Shown: piece after piece, positions 32,049 through 39,876 of the stretch
Numbering within the stretch: the first letter of the stretch is position 1
Layout of the letters: each line of letters starts with the position of its first letter
Origin: Bin87 sp965208015
Lineage (GTDB): Bacteria; Chloroflexota; Dehalococcoidia; Lucifugimonadales; UBA3495
Direction: 5' to 3'
DNA length: 64,000 nt
NCBI GenBank assembly: GCA_965208015.1
Contig: OZ242308.1
Location: 806,001 to 870,000 of the forward strand
Notes under the pieces: model-generated
Databases searched by the model: none
What the model was told of the DNA's origin: nothing
The model's input: only the letters and a program-made list of their open reading frames with translations
Made by a program: the position numbers and the translations under genes

Positions 32049-33332
32049 CTAGATGCTGCCGGAGAGCTGGTTGATCACCAAGCCGGTGGGGAGCTTGGGA
32101 TAGAAGAAGGTTGACTTGGGCGGAAGGCGGTTGCCGGCGCTGACGATCTGACGGAAGGGTTCCAGCGGGAAGGGCTTGAGGAGGATGGCGGCCTGCTGCT
32201 CGCCGACGTTGACCTGCTGGACGATGGCCTCGTGGTCCGGGCTGTAGTCGATATGCTGGGCCAGGGCGTCCCCCAGCGCCGGCGACAGCACGCGCTCCTG
32301 CAAAACCCAAGCCTCCGAAACCGCCAACTGGCCCCAGGATGCCCAATCGATTTCGGATCGCAGGGTGTGGATGGTCGGCGGAGCGTCGGACCAGAAGACG
32401 GCGAAGCAGTGGGCGTTCTCGCCGATGCGGGCCACGTCGGCGACCGCTGCCGCCGGCGTAATGTCGGGGTTCAGGGGGCGCGCGTCGAAATATTCGCCCA
32501 TTGTGGAACGCACGGCGTCCAACTGCTCTGACGACATACCGCCGGCGACGCGGTGGTAGGGCAGCAGTAGGAGGCCGGGGTCGTCGAATTCGACCAGGGT
32601 CATCATCACGTAGTTGCTGGCGGCCGCGTCGTCGGATTGCTCCGCGTCGGGCCGGCTGCGCCGGTAGCGCAGAGCGGCCTCGTAGCGATGGTGGCCATCA
32701 GCGAGGAAGACGGGGCGACCGGCAAAGCTGGCGACGATGTTCGACTGGATCGCCGGGTCGCCGACGTGCCAAAACTCGGCAGTTCCGCCGGCAGGAGTGG
32801 CCGCGGTCGCGTCCGCCGGCACGGCGACGATGGCATCGAATATGCGTTGGAGATCGCCTTCCGCGTCGCGATACAGGGACATGATGGGGCTGAACTGCGC
32901 CTGGCAGGCATCCAGCAGGGCCACGCGGTCCAGCACCGACGGTTCGCGGGTGAACTCGTGGGGCAGGACGGATCCGGCGTCGTAGTCCTCGACCAGCACG
33001 TCAGCGAACAGCCCCAGGTGCTGATAGCGGCGTCCGCCGAAGTCGTAGGCGTGCCGCATCAGGTAGAAGGAGGCTGCGTCGTCCTGGCGTATGACACCGT
33101 CGGCAAGCCAGCGTTGGAACAGCCCCGCAGCCTGCTGATAGCCTGCCTGCGGATCCACCGGGTCGGGCTGCTCGCCGCCCTCCAGGTGCACCGCGTTATA
33201 GGGACTGCGCTGTTGCAGGTCGGTCTTCAGCTGCGGGCTGATCATGTCGTAGGGGGGGCAGATGACGGAGGAGAGGTTGCCCACGGCAGCGGGATCGTAG
33301 CGGCAACCGCGGAAGGGTCTGATGGTGGCCAT
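32049..33332 (-). CDS. DUF1015-family protein
   Basis: 427 residues of the conserved bacterial DUF1015 family, with its markers near the N-terminus (IRPFRGCRYDPAAVGNLSSV, CPPYDMISPQ, SPYNAVHLE) and the central FLADGHHRYEAALRYR (near residue 215). Family members occur in many anaerobes and Chloroflexota; some have been linked with serine or phosphoserine metabolism by gene neighbourhood, but no activity is firmly known. It has its own promoter and is followed by the Uma2 triplet. Confidence 0.9.
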   Translation of the reverse strand: MATIRPFRGCRYDPAAVGNLSSVICPPYDMISPQLKTDLQQRSPYNAVHLEGGEQPDPVDPQAGYQQAAGLFQRWLADGVIRQDDAASFYLMRHAYDFGGRRYQHLGLFADVLVEDYDAGSVLPHEFTREPSVLDRVALLDACQAQFSPIMSLYRDAEGDLQRIFDAIVAVPADATAATPAGGTAEFWHVGDPAIQSNIVASFAGRPVFLADGHHRYEAALRYRRSRPDAEQSDDAAASNYVMMTLVEFDDPGLLLLPYHRVAGGMSSEQLDAVRSTMGEYFDARPLNPDITPAAAVADVARIGENAHCFAVFWSDAPPTIHTLRSEIDWASWGQLAVSEAWVLQERVLSPALGDALAQHIDYSPDHEAIVQQVNVGEQQAAILLKPFPLEPFRQIVSAGNRLPPKSTFFYPKLPTGLVINQLSGSI

Positions 33333-33365
33333 GGCTCACGGGGCTCCAGATTTCGGTTGGGCAGC

Positions 33366-33393
33366 ATTATACGATAGCCGGATGACTCGTCAT
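33366..33393 (-). promoter_or_regulatory. Sigma-70-type promoter of the DUF1015 gene
   Basis: On the minus strand, ATGACG, a 16-base spacer and TATAAT, 33 bases before the ATG at 33332. The remaining bases between this promoter and 33511 show no feature. Confidence 0.6.
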
Positions 33394-33510
33394 GGCCGGT
33401 AGTGCACCGCGAGTAAGCTAGGTGTAACCGTACAATATCGAGCATCATCGGAGGTGGCGCCCATCCCAGTGTCCCCTGGTGCCCGTCAATCGAACGGAAA
33501 ATCCTGCACG

Positions 33511-33535
33511 GGTGCAGCCTCGCTATGGCTGCACC
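33511..33535. repeat. Perfect hairpin GGTGCAGCC / GGCTGCACC
   Basis: Nine-base arms at 33511-33519 and 33527-33535 with a seven-base loop, in the gap between the DUF1015 promoter and the LLM terminator. No T-run follows on either strand. It may be an operator or a leftover repeat. Confidence 0.5.
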
Positions 33536-33562
33536 TGACCATAGAACATACCGCGGGACAGC

Positions 33563-33594
33563 AAAAAAGTGAGCGGCAATCGCGAGCCGCTCAC
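33563..33594 (-). terminator. Intrinsic terminator of the LLM gene at 33617
   Basis: On the minus strand, GTGAGCGGC and GCCGCTCAC form a nine-base stem followed by six T residues (AAAAAA at 33563-33568 on the plus strand), 23 bases after the stop. Confidence 0.9.
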
Positions 33595-33616
33595 AATGCT
33601 TCGTCGGCCGGCGTGG

Positions 33617-34570
33617 CTAGTCCGACGGGATCAGCGGCATCACCTCGCGGGAGAAGCGCTCCATGGCTTCCTGCTGCTGGGCGGCGCTGTCGGCGGGGAA
33701 GCTGAAGATGAAGTGCTGCACGCCCAGGTCCTGGTACTGGCGCAGGTCGGCGGCGATCTGCTCGGGGATGCCCGACACCATGCGGCGGTCGCTTTGGGGC
33801 GCATCGTGGAAGACGCAGTCGGTGCTGAACACCAGGTCGACGGCGTTTTCGGCGCGGCCGGCGCGGGCGCTGATCCGGCGCAGTCGGGCGATCTTCTCGG
33901 ACAGTTCCTCGGGCTCGAGGATGGCCGGGGGGCGCAGGCCGATGGGCATCCAGCCGTCGCCCAGGGTGGCGGCGCGGCGGATGGCCGGGTTGGTGTGGCC
34001 GCCGATCCAGATGGGCGGGTGCGGCTGCTGCACCGGCTTGGGCAGGAAGCCGGCCTCGCTGATGTCGTAGTGCTCGCCGTGGAACTCGGGGTTGTCGGAG
34101 GTCCACAGCTCTTTGAAGATCTGGATGTACTCGTCGGTCACCTGGCCGCGCTGGGCGTAGGTGTCGAGTCCCAGGGCCTGGAACTCCTCCTCCATCCAGC
34201 CGACTCCGGCGCCCAGGATCAGGCGGCCGCCGCTGAGGACGTCCAGGGTCGCCAGTATCTTGGCGGTGAGCACGGGGTTGCGGTAGGGCAGGATGAGCAC
34301 GTGGGTGCCCAACTTGACGCGGGTGGTGCAGCCGGCCAGGAAGTTCAGGGCGGCCAGGGGCTCGAAGTAGGTGTTGTCGCGCTGGAAGGGAGCCACCCCG
34401 TCGGCGGCGTAGGGGTAGAAGGACGAGACCTCGTGAGGGATGATGATGTGGTCGCTGACCCAGACGTGGTCGAAGGAGAGGTCCTCGGCGCGCTGGGCCA
34501 GGCTGCGCAGGTTGTCGGGAGAGGCCATGGCTCCCCGGCTGGGCAGCGAGCATCCAAAGGTGACGGGCAT
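33617..34570 (-). CDS. LLM class flavin-dependent oxidoreductase (F420-type subgroup)
   Basis: 317 residues. The layout is that of the TIGR03619-like subgroup: FGCSLPSRGAMASPDNL at the start, DLSFDHVWVSDHIIIPHE near 31, the LPYRNPVLTAKILATLD block and GGRLILGAGVGWMEEEF near 121. Many members of this subgroup use coenzyme F420. The substrate is unknown. The ATG at 34570 follows GGAGGC, and a strong terminator follows the stop. The divergent PaREP1-like triplet starts 110 bases away. Confidence 0.92.
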   Translation of the reverse strand: MPVTFGCSLPSRGAMASPDNLRSLAQRAEDLSFDHVWVSDHIIIPHEVSSFYPYAADGVAPFQRDNTYFEPLAALNFLAGCTTRVKLGTHVLILPYRNPVLTAKILATLDVLSGGRLILGAGVGWMEEEFQALGLDTYAQRGQVTDEYIQIFKELWTSDNPEFHGEHYDISEAGFLPKPVQQPHPPIWIGGHTNPAIRRAATLGDGWMPIGLRPPAILEPEELSEKIARLRRISARAGRAENAVDLVFSTDCVFHDAPQSDRRMVSGIPEQIAADLRQYQDLGVQHFIFSFPADSAAQQQEAMERFSREVMPLIPSD

Positions 34571-34626
34571 GGGGTTGCCTCCGTGCTGGTTTGCGGGATC
34601 GGTTCGGGTTTGGCGAACGGGGCCGA

Positions 34627-34635
34627 TGCTATACT
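34627..34635 (+). promoter_or_regulatory. Extended -10 promoter TGCTATACT before the PaREP1-like triplet
   Basis: TGCTATACT fits the recurring TGCTAnnAT-like element. It ends nine bases before an in-frame ATG (34645) and 45 before the ATG at 34681. Confidence 0.45.
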
Positions 34636-34680
34636 ACGGGTATCATGCCCGCAACTGCGGTGCGATTTCCGAGAGACCCA

Positions 34681-35133
34681 ATGCCACCCCGAACCCGACG
34701 CGAGACTCCCGCCCGACGGGACGCCCGGATCCACAAGCATCTGGCCCAGGCCAAAGAGTATTGGATCAACGCGCCCCAGGAACTGTCCCGGGGCGACATC
34801 TGCCAATCTGGCGAAAAGGGTTGGGGCGCGGTCGCCCAATTGACCAAGGCGGTAGCTACGCTGCGTGGCTGGGATCACTACGACCACGAGGCCATTAGAG
34901 AAGCAATCACTGCTTTGGCAGGAGAACTTCCGGAACAGGCACAGCCAATTTATCGTGGCATGAGGGCTGCCGAGGCTTTGCACGGCAATTTTTATGAAGT
35001 CTATATGACCCTGGACCTGGCCCGCTTCGATTTGTCCGAGGTACGTCCACTGCTTCAAATTCTCTGGGAGCTGCTGCCTGACGAGTACACGGGAGGCGCT
35101 TCATTCGCCGAATGGTTTGAAGCCGAGGAATAA
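34681..35133 (+). CDS. PaREP1-family protein, tandem copy 1
   Basis: 150 residues from the ATG at 34681, matching the starts of copies 2 and 3 (MPPRTRRE); an ATG at 34645 would add 12 residues and could be used if the mRNA is leaderless. The PaREP1 pattern is clear: ARIHKHLAQAKEYW, then GEKGWGAVAQLTKAVATLRGW, then RAAEALHGNFYE and a final acidic helix. PaREP1 is a HEPN-superfamily-like group first named in archaea; its function is not known. RAAEALH fits R-x5-H. The downstream copies follow with two-base gaps. Confidence 0.85.
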   Translation: MPPRTRRETPARRDARIHKHLAQAKEYWINAPQELSRGDICQSGEKGWGAVAQLTKAVATLRGWDHYDHEAIREAITALAGELPEQAQPIYRGMRAAEALHGNFYEVYMTLDLARFDLSEVRPLLQILWELLPDEYTGGASFAEWFEAEE

Positions 35134-35135
35134 CC

Positions 35136-35588
35136 ATGCCGCCGCGACAACGACGACAATCGCCCGAACGCAAGGACGCTGCCATCCGAAAACACCTCCC
35201 AAAGGCGCGGGAATACTGGTCTAAATGGCCGGCGTATCTGGCCGAAGGCGACGTGTGCCAGGCCGGCGAAAAGGCATGGGACGCTGTCGCGCAGTTGACC
35301 AAGGCAGTAGCCACCCACCGGGGCTGGCAACATTCAGACCACGACAAGATCAACGAGGCCATCCGGGAAATGGCCAACGAGTATGCCGAGGAACGGGAGG
35401 CCGTGAGCCGCGGGCTGACTGCCGCCAATGTCCTTCACGGTAATTTTTATGAAGTATTCCTGAACCAATACGAGACCGAGCTGGCGTTGAGAGACGTTAC
35501 TGCTCTGATAGAGATATTGTGGAGTCTCCTGCCCGACGAGTACACGGACGGCATATCATTTGCCGAATGGTTCAAGGCCGAGGAATAA
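35136..35588 (+). CDS. PaREP1-family protein, tandem copy 2
   Basis: 150 residues; TAA, two bases, ATG join it to copy 1. Conserved blocks are DAAIRKHLPKAREYW, GEKAWDAVAQLTKAVATHRGW and AANVLHGNFYEV. The arginine just before the LH block in copy 1 is replaced here (SRGLTAANVLH), so the HEPN-type R-x(4-6)-H is lost while LHGNFYE is kept, which argues that LHGNFYE is structural or binding rather than strictly catalytic. It ends like copies 1 and 3, with an SFAEWF stretch. Confidence 0.85.
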   Translation: MPPRQRRQSPERKDAAIRKHLPKAREYWSKWPAYLAEGDVCQAGEKAWDAVAQLTKAVATHRGWQHSDHDKINEAIREMANEYAEEREAVSRGLTAANVLHGNFYEVFLNQYETELALRDVTALIEILWSLLPDEYTDGISFAEWFKAEE

Positions 35589-35590
35589 CC

Positions 35591-36043
35591 ATGCCGCCCA
35601 GAACCCGTCGCGAAACTCCCACCCGACGGGATGCCCGCATTCGCGAGTACCTGCCGAAGGCCAAAGAATATTGGCCAAAGTGGCCGGCTTATCTGGCCGA
35701 AGATGACCTGTGCCAGGCCGGTGAGAAAGGCTGGGGAGCCGTGGCTCAACTGGCGAAAGCGGTGGCGACCCATCGGGGATGGAACCATTTCGGCCACGAG
35801 GAAATTCGCGCCGTCATCCGCCAGATAGCCGATGAGTCAGCGGACGAACCAGCAATACGACGGGCTTTGCTGCAAGCCGAATCATTGCACGGCAATTTTT
35901 ACGAAATACACCTGGATAGAAGGGGAACCGAGCTCGCCCTTGAAGACGCGAATTTCCTGATGTCAGTGCTGTGGAACCTTCTGCCGCAGGAGCACACGGA
36001 CGGGGTATCATTTGACGATTGGATCACATCCGGCGACAATTGA
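35591..36043 (+). CDS. PaREP1-family protein, tandem copy 3
   Basis: 150 residues, again after TAA, two bases and ATG. It keeps DARIREYLPKAKEYWPKW, GEKGWGAVAQLAKAVATHRGW and LLQAESLHGNFYEIH. The stop at 36041-36043 is three bases before the ATG of mnmA, so this gene and the tRNA thiolase gene are almost certainly on one transcript. The three copies share long identical stretches in the first 70 residues and differ more in the last 40, as in recent duplicates that are diverging. Confidence 0.85.
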   Translation: MPPRTRRETPTRRDARIREYLPKAKEYWPKWPAYLAEDDLCQAGEKGWGAVAQLAKAVATHRGWNHFGHEEIRAVIRQIADESADEPAIRRALLQAESLHGNFYEIHLDRRGTELALEDANFLMSVLWNLLPQEHTDGVSFDDWITSGDN

Positions 36044-36046
36044 AGT

Positions 36047-37189
36047 ATGAGCTCCGTTTCGAGCCATACCATGTCCAACCGCGTCGTCGTCGCCATGAGC
36101 GGCGGCGTCGACTCTTCCGTGGCCGCGCTGCTGCTGCACCGGCAGGGCTGCGACGTCATCGGCGTCACCATGAAGCTGTACGACATCGACCAAGCCGACC
36201 TGCCGGAATACTACCGGGGCTGCTGCACGCTGGACGACGTGGAGGATGCGCGGGCGGTCTGCCGCATCTTGGGCGTGCCTCACTACGTGCTGAACGTGCA
36301 GCGGGAGTTCCGCGCTTTCGTCATCGACTATTTCCGACGGGAGTATGAGAACGGGCGGACGCCGCACCCGTGCATCGCCTGCAACGACAAGATCAAGTTC
36401 AGTTTTCTGGCCCAGCGCGCCCAGATGATGCGGGCGGCTTACGTCGCCACGGGCCACTACGCCCGCATTGAACCGGACGGGCCGGACCGGTGGGCGCTGC
36501 GCCGCGGGGTTGATGCGGACAAGGACCAGTCGTACGTCCTGTTCGGCATGCGTCAGGAACAGTTGGCGGGCACCCTGATGCCCGTGGGGCATTACCCGAA
36601 GTCGCAGATTCGGATGTTGGCACAGGAGGCAGGGTTCCCCAACGCGGACAAGCCGGACAGCCAGGACATCTGCTTCATCCCCACCGGCGACTATCGCGAG
36701 TTTCTGCGCGAGCGCACCGACGAGCGGCCGGGCGACATCGTGGACGCCCACGGCAACGTGCTGGGCAGCCACGAAGGCATCCAGTACTTCACCGTGGGTC
36801 AGCGACGCGGCCTCGGGCTTTCCGGTGGTCCGCCCCGATTTGTGATCCGCCTGGAACCGGACACGCGCCAGGTGGTGGTCGGCTCCGAAACGGACCTTTA
36901 CCAGAACACGCTGTATGCCGATCCGGTGTCGTGGGTGTCCGGCGTTCCTCCGAGCGGGCCGGTGGAGGTGACCGTCAAAATACGCTACAAGTTCGCGGAG
37001 GCGCCGGCGACGGTGACTGCCGTCGGTGACGGCGCGCTGGTTCGGTTCCGGGAATCCCAGCGGGCGATCACCCCGGGGCAGGCGGCGGTGTTCTACCAGG
37101 GGGAAACCGTGCTGGGCGGCGGGCCCATCGCCGGCCACGAACCGACGGCGCATGCCGGGCTGGCTGACGCCGCGCTGGTCAATGCCTGA
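36047..37189 (+). CDS. mnmA: tRNA-specific 2-thiouridylase MnmA
   Basis: MnmA thiolates the wobble uridine of tRNAs for Lys, Glu and Gln. 380 residues; the PP-loop AMSGGVDSSVAALL (16-29), the catalytic cysteines Cys112 (PCIACNDKIKF) and Cys209 (DSQDICFIP), and the GQRRGLG block near 256 are all present. ATG at 36047 gives a slightly long N-terminus; ATG at 36071 (MSNRVVVAMSGG) would fit the family equally well. It follows the PaREP1-like triplet by three bases and overlaps rnhB by eight. Confidence 0.95.
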   Translation: MSSVSSHTMSNRVVVAMSGGVDSSVAALLLHRQGCDVIGVTMKLYDIDQADLPEYYRGCCTLDDVEDARAVCRILGVPHYVLNVQREFRAFVIDYFRREYENGRTPHPCIACNDKIKFSFLAQRAQMMRAAYVATGHYARIEPDGPDRWALRRGVDADKDQSYVLFGMRQEQLAGTLMPVGHYPKSQIRMLAQEAGFPNADKPDSQDICFIPTGDYREFLRERTDERPGDIVDAHGNVLGSHEGIQYFTVGQRRGLGLSGGPPRFVIRLEPDTRQVVVGSETDLYQNTLYADPVSWVSGVPPSGPVEVTVKIRYKFAEAPATVTAVGDGALVRFRESQRAITPGQAAVFYQGETVLGGGPIAGHEPTAHAGLADAALVNA

Positions 37190-37823
37190 CCTGTCCCTGG
37201 AAGCGGACTTCCGCGTCCAGGGCTATCGCCTGATCGCCGGCGTGGATGAAGCCGGGCGGGGGCCGCTGGCCGGACCGGTGGCCGCCGCCGGAGTGATCCT
37301 GCATCCGGACCTGACCGGCGACGAACCGTGGCTGTCGGCGATTGACGATAGCAAGCGGCTGACGGAGCGGCGACGGGCGGAAGCCGCAGGACTGATACGA
37401 GAGAACGCTCTGGCTTGCGAGGTGGAACTGGTCTCATCCGAGATCATCGATCACATCGGCATCGGCCAGGCCGTAATCAGAGCGATGCTGACGGCAGTGA
37501 GCCGGCTGGATCCGGCGCCGGACGCCCTGCTCCTGGATTGGGTGCCCATCAAGGAGTGTCCGCTGCCGCATCAGACGGTGGTCAAGGGTGACGCGAGATC
37601 GTTGTCCATAGCCGCGGCCAGCATCCTGGCGAAGGTTGCCCGGGATGAGCTGATGGTCCGGGCGGACGGGCGCTACCCGGGCTATGGGTTCGCCCGGCAC
37701 AAGGGCTACGCCACGCGCGCGCACCTTCGCTGTCTGGCCGAACTGGGGCCGTCGCCTATACATCGTCGCTCTTTCAGCCCTATGCGACAGGCGAGGCTTT
37801 TGCAAGATGCCAGCCGGGGATGA
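37182..37823 (+). CDS. rnhB: Ribonuclease HII
   Basis: 213 residues from the ATG at 37182, inside the end of mnmA. RNase HII cuts the RNA strand of RNA-DNA hybrids and removes single ribonucleotides from DNA. The signature AGVDEAGRGPLAGP with catalytic Asp22 and Glu23 is intact, as is ALLLDWVPI with the third acidic residue and the late SIAAASILAKVARD block. The order mnmA-rnhB-yraN is compact with overlapping ends. Confidence 0.95.
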   Translation: MPDLSLEADFRVQGYRLIAGVDEAGRGPLAGPVAAAGVILHPDLTGDEPWLSAIDDSKRLTERRRAEAAGLIRENALACEVELVSSEIIDHIGIGQAVIRAMLTAVSRLDPAPDALLLDWVPIKECPLPHQTVVKGDARSLSIAAASILAKVARDELMVRADGRYPGYGFARHKGYATRAHLRCLAELGPSPIHRRSFSPMRQARLLQDASRG

Positions 37824-38211
37824 TGTTTCCGCATCCCAGGATGCCGGGCATATTGACGTCGGACGCATCGGCGAGCGCATTGCCCGCCACCATCTGGAAG
37901 GCAAGGGCTATCGCGTTGTGGACGCCAACTATCAATGCAGGTGGGGTGAAGTTGACCTCATAGCCCGGGATGGTTCGGTCTGGGTCTTCGTGGAAGTCCG
38001 CACTCGACGCAGCGCCGCGTACGGCTCGCCGGAGGAATCGGTCACGCCGGCCAAAGCGAGACGCTTAACGCTGACGGCACAGGATTTTCTGCGGCAGCGC
38101 GTCGCGGCCTCCGCCAACCTGGAATGGCGCATTGACCTGGTTGCCATACGCCTGGGGCCGAACCGGCGGATCTTGAGCATCAATCATCTTGAGAACATAG
38201 TCGAAGCGTAG
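37807..38211 (+). CDS. yraN: YraN-family (UPF0102) putative nuclease
   Basis: 134 residues from the ATG at 37807, overlapping the end of rnhB by 17 bases. The family core is clear: GRIGERIARHHLEGKGYRVV (near residue 18), CRWGEVDLIARDGSVWVFVEV with the PD-(D/E)XK residues (near 40) and RRSAAYGSPEESV. UPF0102 proteins are widespread and commonly follow rnhB; they resemble Holliday-junction resolvases in fold but have no proven function. Confidence 0.93.
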   Translation: MPAGDDVSASQDAGHIDVGRIGERIARHHLEGKGYRVVDANYQCRWGEVDLIARDGSVWVFVEVRTRRSAAYGSPEESVTPAKARRLTLTAQDFLRQRVAASANLEWRIDLVAIRLGPNRRILSINHLENIVEA

Positions 38212-38259
38212 CTAACCCACAGGGCTATCGCATATGGCAGGTTGCTCCTATGCTTATGG

Positions 38260-38288
38260 TTGACTGTGCCATCCGCTGCTAATAGACT
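38260..38288 (+). promoter_or_regulatory. Sigma-70-type promoter of apt
   Basis: TTGACT, a 17-base spacer, and TAGACT; the -10 ends 57 bases before the ATG of apt at 38346. It lies in the 134-base gap after yraN, which holds no other feature. Confidence 0.65.
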
Positions 38289-38345
38289 AATTTGCGCCTC
38301 GCTGCGGACCATGTAAATGCAGCGGGATTTGCCAATGCCATCGCC

Positions 38346-38876
38346 ATGTCTATCGATCTGGCCGAACATATCCGGAACGTCCCCAACTTCCCCATCCACG
38401 GGGTGCAGTTCAAGGACATCACCTCGCTGCTGCTTTCTCCGGAAGCTTTCAACGAAACCATCGACCAGATGGTGACGCTGGCGGGCCGGACCGAGGTGGA
38501 CTGTTTGGCAGCCATCGACTCTCGCGGGTTCATTTTCGCCGCTCCGATGGCGACGCGCATGGGGCTGCCGCTGGTGCTGCTGCGCAAGGCGGGCAAGCTT
38601 CCTGGGGCGACCCTGTCCTACGAGTACAGCCTGGAATACGGGCAGGCTGCGCTGGAAGTACATGCCGAGGACGTGCCGCCGGGAGCCCGCGTACTGATAA
38701 TCGATGACCTGGTGGCGACGGGCGGCAGCCTGCAGGCGGCGGCGAAGCTGATTGAAAAGGCCGGCGGTGAAGCCGCCGGCATCGGCGTTGTAATAGAACT
38801 GATTGGTCTGGGAGGCCGGGACGCGCTGGCCGACTATGACCTCTTCTCGCTGGTCACATTTGAAGTCGACGAATAG
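38346..38876 (+). CDS. apt: Adenine phosphoribosyltransferase
   Basis: 176 residues from the ATG at 38346; the open frame upstream to 38292 would start with TTG inside the promoter leader. Apt salvages adenine by joining it to PRPP to give AMP. Family markers are NVPNFPIHGVQFKDIT at the start, CLAAIDSRGFIFAAPMA (53-69) and the PRPP-binding VLIIDDLVATGGSLQAA (117-133). It also recycles the adenine released by MTA phosphorylase, encoded at 46265. Confidence 0.95.
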   Translation: MSIDLAEHIRNVPNFPIHGVQFKDITSLLLSPEAFNETIDQMVTLAGRTEVDCLAAIDSRGFIFAAPMATRMGLPLVLLRKAGKLPGATLSYEYSLEYGQAALEVHAEDVPPGARVLIIDDLVATGGSLQAAAKLIEKAGGEAAGIGVVIELIGLGGRDALADYDLFSLVTFEVDE

Positions 38877-38918
38877 GCCGAAAGGGCCATTTGCCGCGTA
38901 CTCAGGAGGAATTTCCCA

Positions 38919-39791
38919 ATGGCAGACCAAGCAACCATCGGCAACGTTAAAGTCACCGCCGTCATCGACATGGTGCCGCCGCCGCGCGAGCCCTCGGCGA
39001 TGTTCCCCGACGTCCCCGACTCCGCGTGGGCAGACTACCAGGATACCCTGGAGAACGGCCAGCTCCAGCTTTACTACGGCGTCTTCCTTCTCAACACCTC
39101 CGAGCACGTCATCCTGGTGGACACCGGCATGGGCCCCGGCCCGCACCCGGACCGAGGCAATGTCACCGGCAACCTCTACGAGGAGCTCCGCCCGCACCTG
39201 GAGTCCAACGTCGGCGTGAACAACACCAACGTCGGCCCCAGCGACTCGGTGAATTACATCATTCACACCCACCTGCACGGTGACCACGTGGGCTGGAACC
39301 TGCGCTACTCCGGCGGCATGCCCGCGCCGAACTTCCGCCGCGCCCGGTACGTCATGTCCCGTCCGGACTACGACTACTTCACGTCGGAACAGGGTCGGCA
39401 GATGTATCCCTACATCGACCGCCAGGTGATGCCGCTGCGCCGGCTCCGTCTCCAGCAAATCCTGGAGGAGCCGGAACACACCATCAGCGACGAGATCTCC
39501 ATCGCACCGGCGCCGGGGCACACCCCCGGTCACCAGGTGGTGCTGATCAACTCCAATGGCCAGCGCGGCGTGGTCATGGGCGACGTGCTGCACACCATCG
39601 CCCAGGTATCCGAGCCGAGCTGGTGCGCCGGCGTGGACACCGACAAGGAGCAGTCCGCCGCTTCGCGTGCCCAACTGCTGGATGCCGCGGAAGAAGGAGA
39701 CTGGACCATCTGCGCCGGCCACTTCCCGCCGGGCAAGCAGATCGGCAAGATCGCCCGCGTGGACGGCAAGCGGGTCTGGCAACCGCTGTAA
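38919..39791 (+). CDS. Metallo-beta-lactamase-fold hydrolase
   Basis: 290 residues. The metal-binding HxHxDH is in HTHLHGDHVGW (His118, His120, Asp122, His123), with GHTPGHQVVLI near 182 and VMGDVLH near 201 giving the remaining ligands, and the final histidine in CAGHFPPG. It fits the quorum-quenching lactonase / alkylsulfatase-like part of the superfamily, but the substrate is unknown. The ATG follows AGGAGG. A stable hairpin follows the stop. Confidence 0.92.
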   Translation: MADQATIGNVKVTAVIDMVPPPREPSAMFPDVPDSAWADYQDTLENGQLQLYYGVFLLNTSEHVILVDTGMGPGPHPDRGNVTGNLYEELRPHLESNVGVNNTNVGPSDSVNYIIHTHLHGDHVGWNLRYSGGMPAPNFRRARYVMSRPDYDYFTSEQGRQMYPYIDRQVMPLRRLRLQQILEEPEHTISDEISIAPAPGHTPGHQVVLINSNGQRGVVMGDVLHTIAQVSEPSWCAGVDTDKEQSAASRAQLLDAAEEGDWTICAGHFPPGKQIGKIARVDGKRVWQPL

Positions 39792-39811
39792 CCGCAGCCG
39801 ATACCATCAAT

Positions 39812-39838
39812 GCCGGGGCGAACATTGCTCGCCCCGGC
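39812..39838 (+). terminator. Hairpin after the metallo-beta-lactamase-fold gene
   Basis: GCCGGGGCGA (39812-39821) and TCGCCCCGGC (39829-39838) form a ten-base stem with a seven-base loop, 20 bases after the stop. There is no T-run, so termination is probable but not certain. Confidence 0.5.
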
Positions 39839-39876
39839 GTCATCCTAGCATCTATTCCATAAGCGAGGGCAATCCA

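Noticed and set aside
38184..39782. 532-codon open frame on the minus strand
   Set aside because: Antisense to apt and the metallo-beta-lactamase-fold gene, which are both clear; no recognisable protein.
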